Assembly (NCBI GenBank): GCA_963756815.1
Contig: CAVWPR010000041.1
Coordinates: 124,001-188,000, forward strand
DNA: 64,000 bases
Direction of reading: 5' to 3'
Source: JAENVU01 sp963756815
Lineage (GTDB): Bacteria; Actinomycetota; Acidimicrobiia; IMCC26256; JAENVU01
Part shown: positions 58,233 to 64,000 of the stretch, in pieces
Numbering within the stretch: the stretch's first letter is position 1
Layout of the letters: each line of letters opens with the position of its first letter
Translations under genes and position numbers: made by a program
The notes under the pieces: generated by a model
The model's input: only the letters and a program-made list of their open reading frames with translations
Database searches by the model: none
Told to the model about the DNA's origin: nothing

Positions 58233-58671
58233 ATGAGCATCGATCTGCAGGACCCCATCGCCCTGACCCGGAACGCCACGCAGGCCGTGCAGCGTCACGC
58301 CGCCGATGCCGTCGACCTGCTGCACAACGTCGACCTGCCCGACCCGACCGACGTCGTCGAGCACGCGCGGAAGCGGGCGAACCGCGCCGCCCGGCGGCTC
58401 GAGAAGCGGGTCGATCGTGCGTCGAAGCGCGCGGCCAAGCAGGCGCGGGCGGGATCCCGCCACGTGCGCGCCGCCGCCGGCACCTCACATCGCGGCCGGA
58501 AGGTGCTCGTCGTCCTGCTCGTGGTGGGCGGTGGTGCGGCGGTCGCCGTCGTCCTCGCGAACCGGATGCGGCGGACCGAGGCGGAGTCGACGGCGCCCGA
58601 CCCGTTCGGGACGGCCGTGCGCGCCGCGGACGGCGCCGCGCCCGTCGACGGCGCGCGTCACGTCCGCCTGA
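58233..58671 (+). CDS. Lys/Arg-rich single-helix membrane protein, probable frameshift at the end
   Basis: Starts MSIDLQDPIALTRNATQAV behind AGGGG. An amphipathic Ala/Arg/Lys-rich region (about residues 45-85) precedes one membrane helix (KVLVVLLVVGGGAAVAVVLANRM, about residues 90-112). The uncorrected frame runs on to 58793 into the convergent gene; removing one G after GTC at 58647 ends it at TGA 58669-58671 with PVTARVTSA, leaving a normal gap. No family recognised; layout resembles YtxH-like stress proteins. Confidence 0.6.
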
Positions 58672-58699
58672 CGTCGACCGCGGTCTCCGTCGCCGCGCG

Positions 58700-59969
58700 T
58701 CAACCGCGCGCGGCCGCCTCCGGACGCCGCGCGGTCGCGGGGCGGGCGGCGAAGGCCGGTGTCGCGTACAGCAGCTGCACCGCGCCGATGTAGCGCTCGT
58801 CGAAGCCGGCCTCGCAGTACGCGAGGTAGAAGCGCCACAACCGCCCGAAGCGTTCGTCGAGACCGAGGTGCGGGAGCTCGGGCATCGTGGTCTCGAGGTT
58901 CGTGCGCCAGCGCCGCAGCGTCTCCGCGTAGTGCGGGCCGATGTCGTCCCGGTGGGTCAGCGCGAGTCCCGCGGTGCTCTGCGCCACCGTCGTGAGCGCG
59001 CGCACCGACGGCAGGCACCCGCCCGGGAAGATCGCGGCCTTGATGAAGTCCGCGTGGCGCTTCAACCGGTCGAAGCTCTCGTCGGCCGCGACGATCGCCT
59101 GCATCGCGAAGGCGCCGTCGTCGGCGAGCACCGCCCGGACCTGGGAGAAGAAGGTCTCGTAGTCGCGCCAGTCGACCGCCTCGATCATCTCGATCGCGAT
59201 CGCCTTGTCGAACGTGCCCCGCAGGTCCCGATAGTCGGCATCCAGCACGGTGATGCGGTCGGCGAGCCCCGCGGCGGCGACCGCGGCGCGGGCATGCTCG
59301 AACTGGTGGGCCGAGACGGTGGTGGTGGTCACCCGGCAGCCGTAGCGCTGCGCGACGTGGATCGCGAAGCCGGCCCACCCGGTGCCGATCTCCAGGAGGT
59401 GGTCGTCGGCGGTCAGATCGAGCGACCGCGCCAACCGGTCGAACTTGGCGCGCGAGGCGTCGGCGAGCGACATGCCGGGTCGATCGAAGACCGCGCACGA
59501 GTACGCCATCGTCTCGTCGAGCAGCCGGGCGAAGAACTCGTTGCCGAGGTCGTAGTGGGCCCGCACGTGGCGGGCGTCGCGGGCCGGGTCGGGTCGGCGG
59601 AGCCGCAGCAGCGGGTCCACGACCGGCGTGATGCGACGGTGGAACCGGTCCCGACGACCGTGCCCGGCGCGCAGCGTGCGCAGGACGAGGCGCAGGAACG
59701 CGGTGAGGTCGTCGGTGTCCCACCAGCCGTCGGCGTAGGACTCGCCCAGCCCGATGCTCCCCTGACGGAGCACGCGCTCGTAGGTCCGTGGGTCGTGCAC
59801 CACGACGCGCACCCCGCGCTCGGTCGCCGGCGTCGCCGAAGCGCTCGACCGCCGGCGAGCCCGACGCATCGACGAGCTCGAGCGCGCCGCCCTGCAGGCG
59901 ATGGAGCAGGTGCGCGGCGACCGCGTGCGCGATGCGGACCCGCGGCTCCGATGACGACCGACCGCTCAT
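58700..59969 (-). CDS. Cyclopropane-fatty-acid synthase-like methyltransferase, one frameshift
   Basis: Second SAM methyltransferase of the CFA family in the window. Segments: YERVLRQGSIGLGESYADGWW, ARDARHVRAHYDLGNEFFARLLDETMAYSCAVF, the SAM loop HLLEIGTGWAGFAIHVAQ, AIEMIEAVDWRDYETFF and IFPGGCLPSVRAL. Near 59826 one G too many splits off the N-terminal 47 residues (MSGRSSSEPRVRIAHAV). GGAGG precedes ATG 59969, and the ATG overlaps the DUF1365 stop as ATGA. The three-gene set DUF1365-flavoprotein-methyltransferase is conserved in many bacteria and is linked to modification of unsaturated fatty acids. Confidence 0.9.
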
Positions 59970-60724
59970 GACACCTCCGGAACCGGTACGTTCCCGTGAC
60001 GAGTGAGCGGGAACCGTCTCGACCACAGCAGGATCGCCTGACGGTAGATCGCGGCGACGCTGCGCAGCGGGAACATCCGGGACCGCACCAACAGGCCGAC
60101 CGCCGACCGGCGGGTCAGCGGACGTCGCCGCAACCGGAGGCCCGCGGTGAAGACCGGCACGCGATCGCGCTCGACCCGGATGTCGAGGTGGAGCTCCTCG
60201 CCGGGCGGTGTCCACGAGACGCGGTAGTCGACGTCCATCGGCAGGAACGGCGAGACGTACATCGCCTTCTGCACGGTGCGGGAGTCGTCGGGCGCGGACC
60301 GCGCGTCGAAGACGTACCAGGTGCGCTCTCGCCACGGCGTGTTCGTCACCTCGAGGACGACGGCGTCGAGACCGCCGCCACGCGGATCCCAGCAGTAGTA
60401 GACGCTCAGCGGGTTGAAGACGTACCCCCAGGTGCGGAGCTGCGCGAGCAGGTACACCGGCCCGTCCGGGCGCCGGCCGAGTCGCTCACGGACCAGCTCC
60501 CGGACGCCGTCGCCGAGCGGCCGTGGTGCACCGGTGAGGAAGTCCTCGGCGCGGAAGCGCACCGGCGCTCGGCGCCGGGCCGACCACCCCGGCAGACCGT
60601 CGAGCACCTCGGGGAGCGCGTCGACGTCGAGGTACGCGAGGTGGATCCGGGGTGTGAACACACGCGCCCGCGGTCCGCTGCGAACGTGGCGCGCGGTGCC
60701 CGAGTACACGGCGGCGGCCGTCAC
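59966..60724 (-). CDS. DUF1365 family protein
   Basis: A 252-residue protein of family DUF1365 with YLDVDALPEVLDGLPGWS, LLAQLRTWGYVFNPLSVYYCWD, EVTNTPWRERTWYVF and FLPMDVDYRVSWTPPG. Function unknown. Four-base overlaps with the genes on both sides show one operon with the flavoprotein upstream and the methyltransferase downstream. Confidence 0.93.
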   Translation of the reverse strand: MTAAAVYSGTARHVRSGPRARVFTPRIHLAYLDVDALPEVLDGLPGWSARRRAPVRFRAEDFLTGAPRPLGDGVRELVRERLGRRPDGPVYLLAQLRTWGYVFNPLSVYYCWDPRGGGLDAVVLEVTNTPWRERTWYVFDARSAPDDSRTVQKAMYVSPFLPMDVDYRVSWTPPGEELHLDIRVERDRVPVFTAGLRLRRRPLTRRSAVGLLVRSRMFPLRSVAAIYRQAILLWSRRFPLTRHGNVPVPEVS

Positions 60725-62016
60725 CCGCGCCTCCGGACCGCGTCGGCCGCCTCGATGCCGCTCTGTACGCCGTCCTCGTGGAAGCCGTAGCCCCAGTACG
60801 CACCGGCGAACGCGATGCCGCGTGCGCCCTGGAGCTCGTGGCGCCGCCGCTGCGCGCGCACGGCCCCGACGTCGAAGACCGGGTGCTCGTACTCGAACTC
60901 GGCCAGCACCCGCTCGGGTGCGATGGCGTCGGCGCCGTTCAGCGTGAGGAGCAGTGGCCGGCGGCTCTCGATGCGCTGGAGGTTGTTCATCCAGTACGTC
61001 ACCGTGGCGCGTCGCGCCGTGGGGTCGACGCGGTAGTTCCAGCTCGCACGCGCGCGGGGATGCCGCGGCAGGAGCCGCTCGTCGGTGTGCAGCGTCGCCG
61101 TGTTGGGCTGGTACGCGATCGCGCCGAGGACCTCGCGCTCGGCCGCGGTCGCGTCACCGAGCAGGCGCAGGGCCTGGTCGCTGTGCGTGGCCACGATCAC
61201 GCGGTCGAAGACGGACGGCCCGGCGTCGGTGAGGACCTCGACCGCGTGCTCGCCGTTCGGGCGGGGCGCGGCCACGATCTTGTGGACCGGCGTCGAGCAC
61301 CTGATCCGATCGGCGAACGGCGCCGTCAGCGCGTCGAGGTAGCGGCGCGACCCGCCGGTGATCGTGCGCCATTCCGTGCGGGCGGCGACGCCGAGCAGTC
61401 CGTGGTTGTGCATGAAGCGGGCGTAGGACCGCATCGGGAAGCGTGTGAACGAACGCGGATCGGCGGACCAGATGGCGGCCCCGAACGGGACGAGGAACTG
61501 CTCGACGAACGCCGTTGAGTAGCGGCCCCGCTGCAGCACCGCCTCGATCGACTCGTCGTCGTCGGAGTCCGGTGGGACGAGGCGGTCGGCGCCCGACCAG
61601 ATCGCCTCGCCCTGCACCAGGCGCCGCGCGACCCGGTTGAATCGGACGATCTCGGCGAGCAGGCGCAGGAAGCGCGGGTTCACCAGGTTGGTGCGCTGCG
61701 CGAACAGCGTCCGCAGGTTGGAGCCGCGGTACTCGAGACCGGTCCGCGGGTCGCTGACGCCGAAGCTCATCTCGGTGGGCTGGGTCGGGACCCCGAGGTC
61801 GCGCAGGAGCGCGACGAACCCCGGGTAGTTCGGCTCGTTGAACACGATGAACCCGGTGTCGACCGCATGGGTGACACCGTCGACGTCGACCGAGACCGTG
61901 TTGGCGTGGCCGCCGGTCCGACGATCGGCCTCGAAGACCGTGACGTCGTGGTCGGGGTGCAGGCGGTGCGCGGCCACCAAGCCCGAGACACCCGTTCCGA
62001 CGATCGCCACCTTCAC
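60721..62016 (-). CDS. FAD-dependent amine-oxidase-like oxidoreductase
   Basis: Flavoprotein of about 431 residues from GTG 62016: VKVAIVGTGVSGLVAAHRLH (FAD Rossmann), FEADRRTGGHANTV, VDTGFIVFNEPNYPGF and the C-terminal GIAFAGAYWGYGFHEDGVQSG. These motifs place it in the group of NAD/FAD oxidoreductases encoded next to DUF1365 and CFA-like genes. It is the first gene of that operon. It probably oxidises or desaturates a fatty acyl chain, an inference from context only. An upstream GTG in frame could add about 22 residues. Confidence 0.92.
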   Translation of the reverse strand: MKVAIVGTGVSGLVAAHRLHPDHDVTVFEADRRTGGHANTVSVDVDGVTHAVDTGFIVFNEPNYPGFVALLRDLGVPTQPTEMSFGVSDPRTGLEYRGSNLRTLFAQRTNLVNPRFLRLLAEIVRFNRVARRLVQGEAIWSGADRLVPPDSDDDESIEAVLQRGRYSTAFVEQFLVPFGAAIWSADPRSFTRFPMRSYARFMHNHGLLGVAARTEWRTITGGSRRYLDALTAPFADRIRCSTPVHKIVAAPRPNGEHAVEVLTDAGPSVFDRVIVATHSDQALRLLGDATAAEREVLGAIAYQPNTATLHTDERLLPRHPRARASWNYRVDPTARRATVTYWMNNLQRIESRRPLLLTLNGADAIAPERVLAEFEYEHPVFDVGAVRAQRRRHELQGARGIAFAGAYWGYGFHEDGVQSGIEAADAVRRRG

Positions 62017-62102
62017 GTCCCTGGTTCGGAGCCGAACCCGCGGGCGGACGGGGAGCGTGACGACGGTCACCGGATCGTGGCACCACCGACCCGGACCCGT
62101 GC

Positions 62103-63038
62103 TCACGCCAGGAGGAGGTCCTGGAGGTCGGCCGCGTTGCGCACGCCGTAATCCTGGTAGCAGTTGTTCATCAGCACGTGGACCTCGCGGGCCTGCGACG
62201 CGAGCTCGTCGATCTTGGCCACCCACGTCCGCAGCTGGCGCCGGGTGTACAGGTAGCGGAAGCGCTCCGCCGCGCTGCCGGTGCGGTCGTCCCACCGGTC
62301 GTCGGCCCGGCCATGGAAGCGGACGACGGCGAGCTGCTCGGTGGTCACCTCGAGCACCGTGCGCAGCTTCGACACGCGGGGCGCGTCGAGCACGACGAGG
62401 GTGAGCCCCAGGTCGCGCAGCTGGTGCAATGTCCGGTCCCGGTCGTCGGGGCCGAGCCAACCCGGCGCGCGGAACTCCACGCACACCGGGAGGTCCTCCA
62501 TCTGCTCGCGCATCTGCGCCAGCGCCTCGCGGTTCGCGCGCTTGGGCGTGAACCACTTCGGATACTGCATGAGCACGGCGCCGAGCTTCCCGGCGGAGTC
62601 GAGCGGACGGAGCGCGTGCCGGAAGCGCTTCCAGGCCTCGTCGAGCGCGATGTCGTCGAGGTGGTGCGCGTAGACGTTGCGCTTGCGGGTGACCTCCTCC
62701 GGCAGGTCGTCGCGGATGTCGCGCCACAGCGCGTCGAGCCGCGTGGGGTGGCCGGTGAAGAGGCTGAACGCCTTCACGTTCATCGTGAAGCCCGGCGGCG
62801 TGCGTTCGACCCAACCCTTCGTGAGCTCGGGGCGGGGTGGGAAGTAGTAGGTGCTGTCGGCCTCCGCGATCGGGTAGCGCGCCGCGTAGAACGCGAGCCG
62901 CTCGGCGGCCGACATCGAGCGCTTCGGGTACCACTCGGTCTGGTCGGTCAACGTCGTGTCGGTCCACGAGCAGGTCCCGACGAGGAGGCGGCCACCGGCC
63001 CGTTCGATCACCGGCCCGAGGCTCGGCGGCTCGGTCAT
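62103..63038 (-). CDS. DUF72 family protein
   Basis: TIM-barrel-like DUF72 protein of about 311 residues: LLVGTCSWTDTTL, EADSTYYFPPRPELTKGW, GFTMNVKAFSLFTGHPTR, VLMQYPKWFTPKR, CVEFRAPGWLG, VRFHGRADDRW and HVLMNNCYQDYGVRNA. All family blocks are present. Function unknown. ATG 63038 (MTEPP) fits the family better than 63050. Confidence 0.92.
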   Translation of the reverse strand: MTEPPSLGPVIERAGGRLLVGTCSWTDTTLTDQTEWYPKRSMSAAERLAFYAARYPIAEADSTYYFPPRPELTKGWVERTPPGFTMNVKAFSLFTGHPTRLDALWRDIRDDLPEEVTRKRNVYAHHLDDIALDEAWKRFRHALRPLDSAGKLGAVLMQYPKWFTPKRANREALAQMREQMEDLPVCVEFRAPGWLGPDDRDRTLHQLRDLGLTLVVLDAPRVSKLRTVLEVTTEQLAVVRFHGRADDRWDDRTGSAAERFRYLYTRRQLRTWVAKIDELASQAREVHVLMNNCYQDYGVRNAADLQDLLLA

Positions 63039-63116
63039 GGCCCAGAGCATTCCCCGTCACCGGCGGTGCATGCACTGCGGCCGGCGCGGCGGGGCCGGTG
63101 GGCGAGACTGCGCAGC

Positions 63117-63863
63117 ATGTGGCACCGGCACAAGGGACTGCCCGAGGGATGGGCGGACATCGTCGACGACCACGTCGCGGTGTGGCGGCTGCTCGACGAC
63201 GACGAGCGCGTCGTGGTCGCGACCGATGCCGACTGGCTCCTCCGCCACAAGCACTGGGAGGCCGCGAACGGGTTCGAGCTCGACGACACGATCACCGTCA
63301 CGGTCGCGATGCAGGCGGCCGTGCTGGTCCTCGGGCTCGACGTCGAGGAGCTGCGCGAGGTGAGCGCGGTCGTCGTCTACCCCGGCGCCATGCAGTCGGC
63401 CGGCGTGCGGGCCGGCGCCATCCCGGGAACGGTGAGCGACGCACCGTTGCCGATCCTCGGCGAGGCCCACGATCGGCGCGGCCCGGTGTTGATCGCGTGG
63501 GACCAGGCGCACGCGGCGTCGAGCAATCCCGGCCACGGTCACAACGTGACGCTGCACGAGTTCGCGCACAAGCTCGACATGGTCGACCAGGTCGTCGACG
63601 GGATGCCGCGGCTCGGGCGACGGGTCGATCGTCAACGGTGGTACGACGTGTGCACCGAGGTGTTCACGGCCCTGCGGGCCGGGGTGGACCGGCCGCCACT
63701 CGATCCGTACGCCGCGACCGACGCCGCCGAGTTCTTCGCCGTCGCCACCGAGACGTTCTTCGACGTCCCGCTCGAACTCGAAGACCGGGAGCCCGCGCTC
63801 TACGAGATGTTGCGCGACTACTACGGCCAGGACCCCGCCGAACGGGTGCGCCGCTCCCGCTGA
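63117..63863 (+). CDS. MtfA-like zinc peptidase (M90)
   Basis: A 248-residue homologue of MtfA, the peptidase that in enterobacteria binds the Mlc repressor. The zinc site is VTLHEFAHKLDMVDQ near residue 140 (HExxH) with the third ligand in AAEFFAVATETFFDVP near 205. Preceding segments LPEGWADIVDDHVAVWRLL and VYPGAMQSAG fit the family. No Mlc-type gene is nearby. Confidence 0.92.
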   Translation: MWHRHKGLPEGWADIVDDHVAVWRLLDDDERVVVATDADWLLRHKHWEAANGFELDDTITVTVAMQAAVLVLGLDVEELREVSAVVVYPGAMQSAGVRAGAIPGTVSDAPLPILGEAHDRRGPVLIAWDQAHAASSNPGHGHNVTLHEFAHKLDMVDQVVDGMPRLGRRVDRQRWYDVCTEVFTALRAGVDRPPLDPYAATDAAEFFAVATETFFDVPLELEDREPALYEMLRDYYGQDPAERVRRSR

Positions 63864-63864
63864 G

Positions 63865-64000
63865 CTACGAGTGCGTGATCAGCCAGGGGTTGTGACCGAT
63901 CGGCACCACCGCATCGGGCGGCGGGATGGGGCCGCCCGGGTCCCCGGGCGTGCAGGTGTCGGGCGCGACGTCGAGCGCGGGCGGCGGGAGCACGGGAGGC
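63865..64000 (-). CDS. C-terminal end of a proline-rich protein, 5' part outside window
   Basis: A minus-strand frame enters from the right edge and ends at a stop in 63865-63867. The 44 visible residues are Pro-rich (PPVLPPPALDVAPD, PGGPIPPPDAVVPIGHNPW) with one cysteine. Convergent with mtfA across one base. No family can be assigned. Confidence 0.5.
   Translation of the reverse strand, partial: PPVLPPPALDVAPDTCTPGDPGGPIPPPDAVVPIGHNPWLITHS

Noticed and set aside
57785..59971. Long plus-strand frame (over 700 codons) from glnII into the CFA-like gene
   Set aside because: It crosses a terminator and lies antisense to well-conserved genes; composition is that of a shadow frame.

Overview
The window is GC-rich (codons end mostly in G or C) and reads as a chromosomal segment of an actinobacterium. 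Support comes from a WhiB protein, a GlnR-like orphan regulator beside a type I glutamine synthetase, a type II glutamine synthetase, paired ArsA-like ATPases, a mycothiol-isomerase-fold protein, an acyl-CoA carboxylase epsilon subunit and crotonyl-CoA carboxylase/reductase. The gene mix suggests a free-living, lipid-oxidising lineage, possibly Acidimicrobiia, but nothing here fixes the genus. There is no phage, insertion sequence, CRISPR array or rRNA.

Layout. Positions 1-22.7 kb are dominated by acyl-CoA chemistry: thiolase, Ccr, methylmalonyl/ethylmalonyl-CoA epimerase, carboxylase beta and epsilon subunits, class III CoA-transferase, long-chain acyl-CoA ligase, ethylmalonyl-CoA mutase and 3-hydroxyacyl-CoA dehydrogenase. 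Together they cover most of an ethylmalonyl-CoA pathway. An efflux operon of MacA/MacB type (13.0-18.9 kb), three of whose products end in glycine-rich tails, lies inside this block. Positions 22.8-38.7 kb carry a cyclophilin, a secreted CocE/NonD hydrolase, aspartokinase and aspartate-semialdehyde dehydrogenase, several hydrolases, a cyclopropane synthase-like enzyme, an ArsR-SulP pair, a thioredoxin-reductase-like flavoprotein and tRNA-Pro(CGG). Positions 38.7-46.3 kb carry a receiver protein, two ArsA-like ATPases, an NfeD protease, WhiB, and selB-selA. Positions 46.4-54.5 kb carry a DGPF protein with its ECF sigma factor, Nudix and metallo-beta-lactamase-fold enzymes, an Fe-S group (Mrp, SufR-like regulator, HesB/ErpA), a compact molybdenum hydroxylase and RidA. 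Positions 54.5-57.8 kb are a nitrogen block (GlnR-like regulator, glnA, glnII). Positions 57.9-64.0 kb hold a serine-ladder repeat protein and a lipid-modification set (CFA-like methyltransferase, DUF1365, flavin amine oxidase), then DUF72 and MtfA.

Two points affect how the annotation is read. First, about thirty genes or gene parts are broken by single-base indels although homology continues in another frame. In at least fourteen cases, deleting one G directly after a CTC or GTC codon repairs the frame, so a systematic assembly error is the likeliest cause. I annotate these as one gene each and name the break points. Second, the longest gap between genes (10648-11051) holds eleven DnaA-box-like 9-mers in two arrays that mirror each other in orientation and spacing around a hairpin. 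This is the most unusual structure in the window.
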